A DNA stretch of 10,198 nt from CBCXVS01 sp965178525. GTDB lineage: Bacteria > Tectomicrobia > Entotheonellia > Entotheonellales > Entotheonellaceae. Of this stretch, positions 1-5,684 are shown piece after piece (position 1 is the stretch's first letter; each line of letters starts with the position of its first letter). Position numbers and translations under genes: made by a program. Below the pieces are notes generated by a model that was not told the origin of the DNA, ran no database searches, and saw nothing but the letters and a program-made list of their open reading frames with translations. Location of the stretch: contig CBCXVS010000280.1 of the NCBI GenBank assembly GCA_965178525.1, positions 1 through 10,198 on the forward strand, given 5' to 3'.

Positions 1-73
1 GAATGCGGAATGCGGAATAAAAGAAATCTTGCACATTCCGCATTCCGCATTCCGCATTCCGCATTCCGCATTC
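1..73. repeat. GAATGCG heptamer tandem repeat forming a perfect hairpin
   Basis: Bases 1-18 contain two and a half copies of GAATGCG. Bases 35-73 contain five full copies of ATTCCGC plus a partial sixth, which is the reverse complement of the same heptamer. The left arm (1-18) is exactly complementary to 35-52, with a 16-nt loop (19-34), and pairing can slip in 7-nt steps. The array ends 2 nt before the stop codon of the minus-strand amidohydrolase, so its transcript would run straight into the hairpin; it could act as a transcript end or 3' stabiliser. There is no clear U tract. The left edge is cut by the window, so the full array size is unknown. Confidence 0.9.
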
Positions 74-75
74 GA

Positions 76-1074
76 CTAGGTTAGGCCCAGAAACCGCAGG
101 CAGTTGCCCGAGCCGACGGCCTCACGCTCGGCAGGGGTGAACGCCATGGCGTCGAACTCCTCTGCTGCCGTCTGGTCCCGGAACATAAAGGGGTAGTCAG
201 AACCGATCATCACCTGGCTGCTGCCCACCGTATCCAGCAAATACCGTAGCGTCCGGTTGTCGAAAAAAATGTCGTCATAGAAAAACAGGCGCGTATAGGC
301 GGACGGCGGCTGCGGCAGCAGATCCCGGATGCTCTGATTTTTGTGCCAGGCGTTTTCCAGCCGCGGCAAGAGCTGCATAAACGTTCCCCCGCCGTGGCTG
401 AACGCCAAGCGCAAGGTGGGACATGCATCCATCACCTTGCCGGTGATAATACTGGCGATGTCTAGGCAGCCTTCGAGGGGGAAGCCAACGGCGTTCTGGA
501 GGAACGGCGGCCCCACGACGCGATCCATGAAGGTCGGATGCTGGGCGTGCACGAAGATGGGCAGATCCAGGGCCTCGGCCTCCTGGAAGAACGGTAAGAA
601 TTCCGGTTCGCCCAGGCTCTTGCCGTTGACGTTACTCAGCACCTCCACGCCGTGCAGCCCCTGCTGCCGGATGCGTGTGAGTTCGGCCGTGGCCAATTCG
701 ATGTCCTGTAGCGGAACGGAGCCGAGCGCGTAAAAACGCTCCGGCGCCTGCGCCACCATCTGCCTCAGCACGTCGTTTAAGTAGCGGGCGAGATCGAGGC
801 CGTCCTGGGGCTGCAGCCCATACGCTAGCAGCTCCGGCATGGGAGATAACACTTGGCGATCGACCGCGTAGTTTGGCGCCGCCATGTCGTGCAACCGGCG
901 CGGCACGTTCCAACAGCAATCCCGCACGGTGCGAAAATTGCGCCCGGCAATCATCACGTTGGCCCGGCCCGGCTCGACGTGGTCCATCGCCGGCCAGCGG
1001 TCCCCGGCCGCGCGGGCGCCAACGGGCGGAAAATGCTCCGGCACGATATGGGTGTGAATATCAATGATCATCAT
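76..1074 (-). CDS. Amidohydrolase family 2 protein (ACMSD-like metal-dependent hydrolase/decarboxylase)
   Basis: This 332-residue protein has the TIM-barrel signatures of the amidohydrolase-2 family, whose best-known member is aminocarboxymuconate-semialdehyde decarboxylase (ACMSD). Visible metal-site candidates are HTH at residues 7-9, H176 in FVHAQHP, H227 in FSHGGG and D293 in GSDYPF. These fall close to the positions I recall for bacterial ACMSD. R238 sits where ACMSD has a substrate-binding arginine supplied by a neighbouring subunit. The family decarboxylates or hydrolyses aromatic or carboxylated small molecules in the cytoplasm using one divalent metal; the substrate here is not readable from sequence. 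I chose the ATG at 1074 (an ATG at 1071 is equally possible) because MMIIDIHTHI is the usual N-terminus. The frame stays open to about 1281, but those extra residues do not resemble the family and overlap the divergent promoter. No clear ribosome binding site is visible. It is transcribed divergently from the permease operon, so the two may share a pathway. Confidence 0.88.
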   Translation of the reverse strand: MMIIDIHTHIVPEHFPPVGARAAGDRWPAMDHVEPGRANVMIAGRNFRTVRDCCWNVPRRLHDMAAPNYAVDRQVLSPMPELLAYGLQPQDGLDLARYLNDVLRQMVAQAPERFYALGSVPLQDIELATAELTRIRQQGLHGVEVLSNVNGKSLGEPEFLPFFQEAEALDLPIFVHAQHPTFMDRVVGPPFLQNAVGFPLEGCLDIASIITGKVMDACPTLRLAFSHGGGTFMQLLPRLENAWHKNQSIRDLLPQPPSAYTRLFFYDDIFFDNRTLRYLLDTVGSSQVMIGSDYPFMFRDQTAAEEFDAMAFTPAEREAVGSGNCLRFLGLT

Positions 1075-1317
1075 GGGCTGTCGCTGTCCGTATAGGTTGG
1101 CTAAGCACGGTATATCGTAAGATGGCCAAAGCCGCACCGCCGGCCTTGGATACCATGACCGTCGAGAATAGGAAGTGTAACGGCTTTGTACGGGGAAAGG
1201 CAATACGCCCACACGCCATGGCTCGACCCGAGTTGACAGCTTCGGGACCGTTTTATATACTGGCCCCCCTGTGTCAGACATGGAAAGCGTCTACTCCGAG
1301 AGACGTTAGAGGTTGCT
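1075..1317. other. Divergent intergenic region between amidohydrolase and transporter operon
   Basis: These 243 bases separate two divergently transcribed genes. The right third holds the strong plus-strand promoter described separately. I see no convincing minus-strand promoter for the amidohydrolase and no conserved open frame. It is the likely location of any shared regulator site, but I could not identify an operator. Confidence 0.6.
1233..1261 (+). promoter_or_regulatory. Sigma-70 type promoter of the permease operon
   Basis: A perfect -35 hexamer TTGACA (1233-1238) is followed after exactly 17 nt by TATACT (1256-1261), one base from the -10 consensus. The start of transcription would fall near 1268, giving a leader of about 50 nt before the permease ATG at 1318. 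The match is unusually good, which suggests strong, housekeeping-sigma-driven expression unless a repressor binds nearby. Confidence 0.75.
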
Positions 1318-2259
1318 ATGTACCATTTTATCCTGCGCCGCATAGGCCAGTCGATCGTCGTACTCTTCATTGTTTCCGTGCTGATTTTCTCGATGATCCG
1401 CTTGATTCCCGGTGATCCCATCGTGGTGATGCTCGGAGAAGAGTATTCCCTGGAAGCCTATCAGCGCTTACGCACCGAGTTGGGGCTCGACCAGCCCATC
1501 GTCGTGCAGTATCTCATCTGGATCAACAACCTCTTCTCTGGGGATTTCGGCTATTCGTACATCAACCATACACCGGTCAGTACGCTTCTCTATGCCGCCT
1601 TTCTACCCACGCTCTCACTGGTCATTGGCACCCTGATTGTTGGCGTCTTGATCGCCCTTCCCTCCGGCATGCTGGCCGCGGTCAGACGCAATTCGTCTCT
1701 CGACTACTGCTCCATGGGCTTCGCTATTGTCGGCTATTCGATGCCGAGCTTTTGGAAGGGGATCCTGCTGATTTGGCTCTTCGCGGTGACGCTGCGTTGG
1801 TTTCCCACCATGGGATATGTCCCCCCCTGGGAACAGCTCGGCAAAGGGCTGTGGCATCTCGTCTTACCTTCCCTGACGCTCGGGACTTTTTTTGCCGGCC
1901 TGGTGGCCCGCATTACGCGCTCGAGCCTGTTGGAAGTCTTGGAGCAGGACTATATCAAAGTGGCCACGGCAAAAGGCGTGAAGCGCCTTCCAATTATCTA
2001 TAAACATGCGCTCCGGAACGCCTTGATCCCTGTGGTAACGGTGATCGGGCTCCAGTTTGGCACGCTCCTCGGGGGAGCCGTCCTGACCGAGACCGTGTTT
2101 AATATCCCGGGCATGGGACGCTTGACCGTGATGGCCATCTTCAATCGTGAATACCAGGTGGTGCAAGGCGCCGTGTTGATCGGGGTCGTGTTCGTTATTG
2201 TCGTTAATTTGCTCGTTGATATTGCCTATGCGTTTCTCAATCCGAAAATACGCTATTAA
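1318..2259 (+). CDS. ABC transporter permease, DppB/OppB family
   Basis: This is a 313-residue inner-membrane permease of the dipeptide/oligopeptide/nickel ABC importer class. It starts with the typical MYHFILRRIGQSI and one membrane helix (about residues 11-30), followed by the family motif LIPGDP (29-34). A periplasmic segment follows, then five more hydrophobic segments, roughly at 95-120, 130-160, 180-197, 235-257 and 283-305. The EAA-type coupling loop that docks on the ATPase lies at about 211-238 (D211 to P238, containing ATAKG and HALRNALIP), and the C-terminus LNPKIRY is typical. The length is normal and nothing appears broken. The ATG at 1318 has AGAGG five bases upstream. It is first in the operon behind a strong promoter; the substrate-binding protein that usually heads such operons is absent. 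The substrate cannot be told from the permease alone. Confidence 0.93.
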   Translation: MYHFILRRIGQSIVVLFIVSVLIFSMIRLIPGDPIVVMLGEEYSLEAYQRLRTELGLDQPIVVQYLIWINNLFSGDFGYSYINHTPVSTLLYAAFLPTLSLVIGTLIVGVLIALPSGMLAAVRRNSSLDYCSMGFAIVGYSMPSFWKGILLIWLFAVTLRWFPTMGYVPPWEQLGKGLWHLVLPSLTLGTFFAGLVARITRSSLLEVLEQDYIKVATAKGVKRLPIIYKHALRNALIPVVTVIGLQFGTLLGGAVLTETVFNIPGMGRLTVMAIFNREYQVVQGAVLIGVVFVIVVNLLVDIAYAFLNPKIRY

Positions 2260-2331
2260 GTACCGAAACACACACAATGGGTATTGTTCCCCTAGAGAAA
2301 TGTATAAAGGCAATTCCGCCCAGGTACTTAA
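2256..2331. repeat. 9-bp perfect inverted repeat between the two permease genes
   Basis: TTAAGTACC at 2256-2264, which includes the stop codon of the first permease, is exactly repeated in reverse complement as GGTACTTAA at 2323-2331, with 58 nt between. The arms do not extend further. The 117-nt gap between the permeases is long for this operon type, where the genes are usually tightly spaced. It could be a processing or attenuation structure, the footprint of a small insertion, or chance. Confidence 0.5.
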
Positions 2332-2376
2332 ACGCGCCTAGGCATGATGGCACGAGGCGAAAGTTGGACGTAAGTG

Positions 2377-3279
2377 ATGGCTCGCTCCTCGGATATGACC
2401 GCAACTCTAGAGGCCCAGGTCGAGGCGGCGGCGGCGCGCTGGGAGGACAAGCGGCTCCTGTGGCGTCGGTTCCGGCGTAGCAAAGGCGCCATGTTTGGGC
2501 TGTGCATCTTTCTCCTGATGATCTTCACCGCCGCCCTGGCGCCGATGCTGGTGCCCTATGATCCGCTGGAGCAAAACTACCTCGCATCGATGCAACTCCC
2601 CTCCGCCCAACACTGGCTGGGCACGGATAGCTTTGGCCGGGACATTCTGAGCCGGATTATCTACGGCGCTAGAATCGCCTTGATCGTTGGGGTGCTGGCC
2701 GTGTTGCTGTCCATGATCGTTGGCGTCACCTTGGGGTTGATTTCTGGCTACTATGGCGGCGTGATCGATACCATCCTCATGCGGATGATGGACGGCTTGT
2801 TCGCCTTTCCGATCCTGATCCTGGCCATCGCTCTGATGGCCATTTTGGGGCTCGGGGTGCGCAATGTGATTATCGCCGTGGCCGTTGGCTATATTGCCCC
2901 CTTTGCCCGGGTGACCCGTGGTGATGTCTTGGCCATTAAGGAAGAAACGTATATTGAAGCGGCGCGTCTGGGCGGTGTGAGCAATGTTGCCATCATTTTC
3001 CGTCATATTCTCCCCAACGTGCTCGCCCCCATCATTGTACAGGGCGCGCTGCGGGTCTCGGCGGCGATCATCACCGAAGCCGGGCTCAGCTTTCTGGGTC
3101 TGGGTCCTCCCCCGCCGTCGCCGACCTGGGGTTCGATGATTAGTGAAGGCAGAGAATTCTTGGTGATTGCGTGGCATATCTCAACCTTTCCAGGTCTGGC
3201 GCTGATGGTGACCGTGATCGGTCTGAATCTGTTTGGCGATGGGCTGCGCGATACCCTCGATCCACGCCTGAAAAAGTAG
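2377..3279 (+). CDS. ABC transporter permease, DppC/OppC family
   Basis: This 300-residue inner-membrane permease is the partner of the preceding DppB-like protein. It has a charged cytoplasmic N-terminus (1-38), a first membrane helix at about 39-59 and the family motif HWLGTDSFGRD at 79-89. Membrane segments follow at about 98-120, 138-160 and 165-178, and two more lie near the C-terminus. The EAA coupling loop lies at about 193-214 (EAARLGG to HILPN), followed by the conserved EAGLSFLGLG (234-243) and the C-terminal LRDTLDPRLKK. It is full length. ATG 2377 is chosen; a GTG directly before it (2374) and an in-frame ATG at 2395 are alternatives, and no site has a strong ribosome binding site. 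A small hairpin CTGCC-CTCCT-GGCAG (3284-3298) lies between this gene and the ATPase. Confidence 0.92.
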   Translation: MARSSDMTATLEAQVEAAAARWEDKRLLWRRFRRSKGAMFGLCIFLLMIFTAALAPMLVPYDPLEQNYLASMQLPSAQHWLGTDSFGRDILSRIIYGARIALIVGVLAVLLSMIVGVTLGLISGYYGGVIDTILMRMMDGLFAFPILILAIALMAILGLGVRNVIIAVAVGYIAPFARVTRGDVLAIKEETYIEAARLGGVSNVAIIFRHILPNVLAPIIVQGALRVSAAIITEAGLSFLGLGPPPPSPTWGSMISEGREFLVIAWHISTFPGLALMVTVIGLNLFGDGLRDTLDPRLKK

Positions 3280-3309
3280 AGGACTGCCCTCCTGGCAGCG
3301 AGATTGAGC

Positions 3310-4089
3310 ATGAAACCAGATACGCCACGCGACAAACTCTTAGAAGTCAACAACCTCTGTATCGATTTTCAAACCGATGCCGGGCCTGTACGCGCCGTTG
3401 ATCACATCAGTTTCACCATCTACCGGGGCGAGATAGTTGGCCTGGTCGGCGAGTCGGGGGCAGGGAAAAGCCTGACATCGGAGGCGATCTTACGCTTGAT
3501 CCGCTGTCCACCGGGCCGACTCTCGGGCGACATCGTTTACAAGGGGACCAATTTGTTGACCCTCAAGGATTCGCAGTTGGCGGCCATACGGGGCAAGGAG
3601 ATCGCCATGATCTTTCAAAACCCGATTTCCTCCCTCAACCCGGTGTTTCGGATTGGGGCGCAACTCCTGGAAGCCATGACCTTACACTTGCCCGAGAGAC
3701 GCGCCACGCTGAAGGAAAAGGTGTTGTCCATTGTACAGCGTGTCGGCATCCCCTCGGCCGACACGCGGGTGAACGATTACCCACACCAGTTCAGCGGGGG
3801 GATGTCCCAACGGACGATGATCGGTATGGGTATCTCCTGGGACGCCTTAAGCCCGAAGGCCAAGCTCCGGGCCATGACCCGTATTGCCCTCGATGGCGAC
3901 ATGGTCAATTTCGTCCTGGAGCACCAGGCGCCGACGTCGGGGGAGAACGATACGCGCGTCCAGGTGGAGATCGACGAGCCGTTATGGAGCTTTCACCAGA
4001 AGATGGTGAAGGAAGCCCAGGCGAACCGCGTGGCGTTTTTCCGGGCGCTGGCCGAACTGGCCCATTCGCTGCTTTCGGTTGTCAAATAG
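3310..4089 (+). CDS. Chimeric gene: truncated DppD/OppD-type ABC ATPase fused to an unrelated C-terminal tail
   Basis: The first ~173 residues (numbered from ATG 3310) are a normal peptide-importer ATPase: LLEVNNLCIDFQT at the start, Walker A GESGAGKS at 47-54, Q-loop MIFQNPISSLNP with Q103, and signature FSGGMSQR at 161-168. In this family the next ~20 residues should contain Walker B (ADEPTTALD), followed by the H-loop and the oligopeptide-binding C-terminal domain. Instead, right after MIGMG, the protein changes to about 85 residues with no ABC features (starting ISWDALSPKAKLRAM, ending AELAHSLLSVVK). Without Walker B and the H-loop it should not hydrolyse ATP, so the importer is probably not functional with this subunit. 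The total is 259 residues against more than 320 for intact homologues. A TTG at 3304 is an alternative start; neither has a strong ribosome binding site. The frame is open across the join, so this is a fusion by rearrangement or an assembly join, not a frameshift. Confidence 0.85.
   Translation: MKPDTPRDKLLEVNNLCIDFQTDAGPVRAVDHISFTIYRGEIVGLVGESGAGKSLTSEAILRLIRCPPGRLSGDIVYKGTNLLTLKDSQLAAIRGKEIAMIFQNPISSLNPVFRIGAQLLEAMTLHLPERRATLKEKVLSIVQRVGIPSADTRVNDYPHQFSGGMSQRTMIGMGISWDALSPKAKLRAMTRIALDGDMVNFVLEHQAPTSGENDTRVQVEIDEPLWSFHQKMVKEAQANRVAFFRALAELAHSLLSVVK
3826..4089 (+). other. Unrelated tail segment, possibly a complete small gene of 87 codons
   Basis: This marks the non-ABC part of the chimeric gene. 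It could be read alone from the ATG at 3826, giving 87 residues that begin MGISWDALSPKAK. The segment is charged and mainly helical in appearance, with a long probable helix from about PLWSFHQ to the end and a mildly hydrophobic finish (AELAHSLLSVV). I do not recognise a family. It ends 35 nt before the unknown gene at 4125 and probably belonged with it originally. A GGA triplet about 13 nt upstream of 3826 is too weak to prove independent translation. Confidence 0.45.
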
Positions 4090-4124
4090 GCGGGTAGTAG
4101 AGCAGAAGCAGAGAGGGCCGACGG

Positions 4125-4931
4125 ATGACGACACCGTTTGCGATTCATGGCTTGCAAGGGGGACAAGACACCCTTCTGGGCATTTGGCAGCCGCTTCCCC
4201 CGGCGGCGGTCGCCTTCAGCACCTCACAGACGCCGGCCGACGACCGCGACATGATCTGGTCCGTATCGCTGCCAGGCGACCCCGCCATGGCGGCCGAGGT
4301 CCTTGACGTCCAAGCTCAGGCCTTGCAGGCGACCCGGCAGGCGCTGGTGCAGAGCGAAGCGGCCCTGCGCGACTTGCCGGTGCCCCAGGAGGAGGCGGTG
4401 GCCTTTGCCCTGGAGCAGCCGGATGCAGACACCAGTCCCGAAGCCACTTTGCGCCGGCATTTGGCGCAGTTACAGGGAGAGGAAACAGCGCTGTCGTTCG
4501 GATTATTCGACGGGACGCATTCCTGGTCGAAGGCCGTTGCGGCGTACCAGGACTTTGTGCGGCAAGTTGTGCAACTCCTTCATGCGACCCTGTGTGTCGA
4601 GACCCGGATAGAAGGAGCGCTGCACGCCTTGACCCGTGTTGGCTTCAAGGGAGACATCTGCACCACGTGGATGCGCCACCGCTTGCCGCATCACATGCGG
4701 CTGCATCACCGCATGCTCTCCCTGACGCTGGAATCACGGCGCGCAGTGTTCCACCTCCTCACGCAAGCTACAGCCGGGGCGGCGGTGCTGGCGGCCAAGT
4801 GTTCGCTCCCCGGCGGCGCCATCATGGCCGCGCCGGCGGCTTGGCGTTATATTCAAGATGTGATCGAACAAAGCCAGAAGGTGGCGTCGTTGCATCAGCA
4901 GATGACGCACGAGAAGGAAGGCTCCTGCTGA
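4125..4931 (+). CDS. Hypothetical protein of 268 residues
   Basis: I do not recognise this family. The ATG at 4125 has AGAGGG eight bases upstream, a good start. The N-terminal 50 residues look globular (aromatics and prolines). Residues about 55-85 and 106-122 are Ala/Gln/Leu/Glu-rich and could form coiled coils. Residues 135-170 look like an amphipathic helix. A striking histidine and arginine cluster, MRHRLPHHMRLHHRM, lies at 183-197. A stretch of small hydrophobic residues at about 214-240 (Ala/Gly-rich, interrupted by K225) could be a membrane-associating segment but is not a clean transmembrane helix. The protein ends in a cysteine (GSC); others are C157, C178 and C226. No signal peptide is evident. 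It lies 35 nt after the unrelated tail of the chimeric ATPase, and the two may be one unit. The stop codon lies inside a small hairpin (4928-4943). Confidence 0.7.
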   Translation: MTTPFAIHGLQGGQDTLLGIWQPLPPAAVAFSTSQTPADDRDMIWSVSLPGDPAMAAEVLDVQAQALQATRQALVQSEAALRDLPVPQEEAVAFALEQPDADTSPEATLRRHLAQLQGEETALSFGLFDGTHSWSKAVAAYQDFVRQVVQLLHATLCVETRIEGALHALTRVGFKGDICTTWMRHRLPHHMRLHHRMLSLTLESRRAVFHLLTQATAGAAVLAAKCSLPGGAIMAAPAAWRYIQDVIEQSQKVASLHQQMTHEKEGSC

Positions 4932-4943
4932 CGATAGCGTCAG
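4928..4943 (+). terminator. Small hairpin overlapping a stop codon
   Basis: CTGACG (4928-4933) and CGTCAG (4938-4943) form a perfect 6-bp stem with an ATAG loop. The TGA stop of the 268-residue gene is inside the left arm. There is no U tract after it, so intrinsic termination is doubtful. Confidence 0.25.
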
Positions 4944-5032
4944 AGCACCGACGCTTGACGTATCCGACCTACTGCGTGTAGACATGGGAGGGAAAATGGG
5001 CTTTGCTTTTCCATGTTAAGGGCCATCATGGA

Positions 5033-5041
5033 AGGAGGAGG
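5033..5041 (+). promoter_or_regulatory. Strong ribosome binding site fixing the Uma2 start at TTG 5048
   Basis: AGGAGGAGG is an extended anti-Shine-Dalgarno match that ends six bases before the TTG at 5048. It decides the start in favour of TTG 5048 over the upstream in-frame ATG at 5003, because the protein then begins with the N-terminus usual for the family. Confidence 0.8.
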
Positions 5042-5047
5042 ACAACC

Positions 5048-5575
5048 TTGAACGCAAAAACGCGCGCCACGATAGCGGATTTATACCACGTTGAGGGTAA
5101 AGCGGAGCTGGTAGACAGGGAAATGGTTGACATGTCGCCTGCGGGAGAGGATCCGAATTTTGCAGGAGGCGAGATCTTTGCCAGTTTGCGCGACTACGTC
5201 TGGCTCACCGGAACGGGACGAGCCTACACAGATGGCGCGGGATTCCATGTCAACCTTCCACATCGAGAAGCATTCAGCCCGGACGCAGCCTACCACATCG
5301 CACCTCGTCAGGGCATGCGGTTTACCGAAGGGGCGCCCCTGTTCGCTGTTGAAGTCCGCAGGGAGAACGCTTACGGCCCGGCTACGGAGCGAGCCATGGC
5401 CCAGAAACGTGCGGACTATTTTGCCTGGGGGACGCTCGTGGTCTGGGATGTGGATTTGCTCAGCGAGGACGTCGTGCGCGTGTACCGGGCGAACACACCC
5501 GATCAACCGACGATTTACGTAGAGAGGACGTCGCCGAAGCCGAACCTGCGGTCCCTGGGTGGACGCTGGCCGTGA
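5048..5575 (+). CDS. Uma2 family endonuclease (DUF820), frameshifted near the C-terminus
   Basis: This 175-residue protein matches Uma2/DUF820, a PD-(D/E)XK-fold nuclease family that is often present in many copies in cyanobacteria and other large environmental genomes; its physiological role is poorly known. Family landmarks are ATIADLYHVEGKAELVD near the start, GGEIFASLRDY at 40-50, FSPDAAY with the likely catalytic D79, AVEVRREN at 100-107 with E102 and R104 (R where many members have K or R), and KRADYFAWGTLVVWDVD at 120-136. The start is TTG behind a very strong ribosome binding site. The last ~16 residues after TIYVE are out of family. Read in the -1 frame from about 5518, the DNA encodes the usual ending (EDVAEAEPAVPGW, then LAVNELFV) and stops at 5592. 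A single base seems to have been lost between 5516 and 5524. The catalytic core precedes the shift, so activity may survive. Confidence 0.85.
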   Translation: MNAKTRATIADLYHVEGKAELVDREMVDMSPAGEDPNFAGGEIFASLRDYVWLTGTGRAYTDGAGFHVNLPHREAFSPDAAYHIAPRQGMRFTEGAPLFAVEVRRENAYGPATERAMAQKRADYFAWGTLVVWDVDLLSEDVVRVYRANTPDQPTIYVERTSPKPNLRSLGGRWP

Positions 5576-5592
5576 ATGAGCTGTTTGTCTAG
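5518..5592 (+). pseudogene. Out-of-frame remainder of the Uma2 C-terminus
   Basis: In the -1 frame relative to the Uma2 gene, codons from 5518 read RREDVAEAEP, then AVPGWTLAVNELFV, and end at TAG 5590-5592. This is the ordinary ending of Uma2 proteins (an acidic Ala/Glu-rich linker, then a P-G-W motif and a short hydrophobic tail). No classical slippery heptamer is visible near 5518, so a base deletion or sequencing error is more likely than programmed frameshifting. Confidence 0.75.
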
Positions 5593-5602
5593 AGAGCTAG
5601 AC
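5587..5602 (+). terminator. Small hairpin overlapping the original Uma2 stop
   Basis: GTCTAG (5587-5592) and CTAGAC (5597-5602) form a perfect 6-bp stem with an AGAG loop. The left arm contains the TAG that would end Uma2 in its unshifted frame. A further TCTAGAC copy lies near 5634-5640. There is no U tract, so a terminator role is weakly supported. Confidence 0.3.
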
Positions 5603-5684
5603 GCGATGGCGTGCCGGACAAGATGGTCGGCGCTCTAGACGGCGACGACAGCAGACCATTCCATTCCATCATACAAGGGCAACG

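Noticed and set aside
1..73. CRISPR array
   Set aside because: Units are 7 nt with no spacers; this is a simple tandem/inverted repeat.
1075..1281. N-terminal extension of the amidohydrolase up to 1281
   Set aside because: The extra ~69 residues are basic and aromatic, unlike the family, and overlap the divergent promoter; MMIIDIHTHI is the natural start.
1122..1415. Plus-strand frame of 97 codons across the intergenic region
   Set aside because: It overlaps the strong promoter and the start of the permease in another frame, and its composition does not look like a protein.
2407..3177. Long minus-strand frame opposite the second permease
   Set aside because: It is a shadow of the permease, with His/Gln/Gly-rich low-quality composition and no family features.
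4955..4983. Possible promoter TTGACG with a weak -10 upstream of the Uma2 gene
   Set aside because: The hexamer 17 nt downstream (GTAGAC) is too far from the -10 consensus to support a call.
5518..5592. Programmed -1 frameshift in Uma2
   Set aside because: There is no slippery heptamer or downstream stimulatory structure at the expected distance; a simple deletion explains the pattern better.
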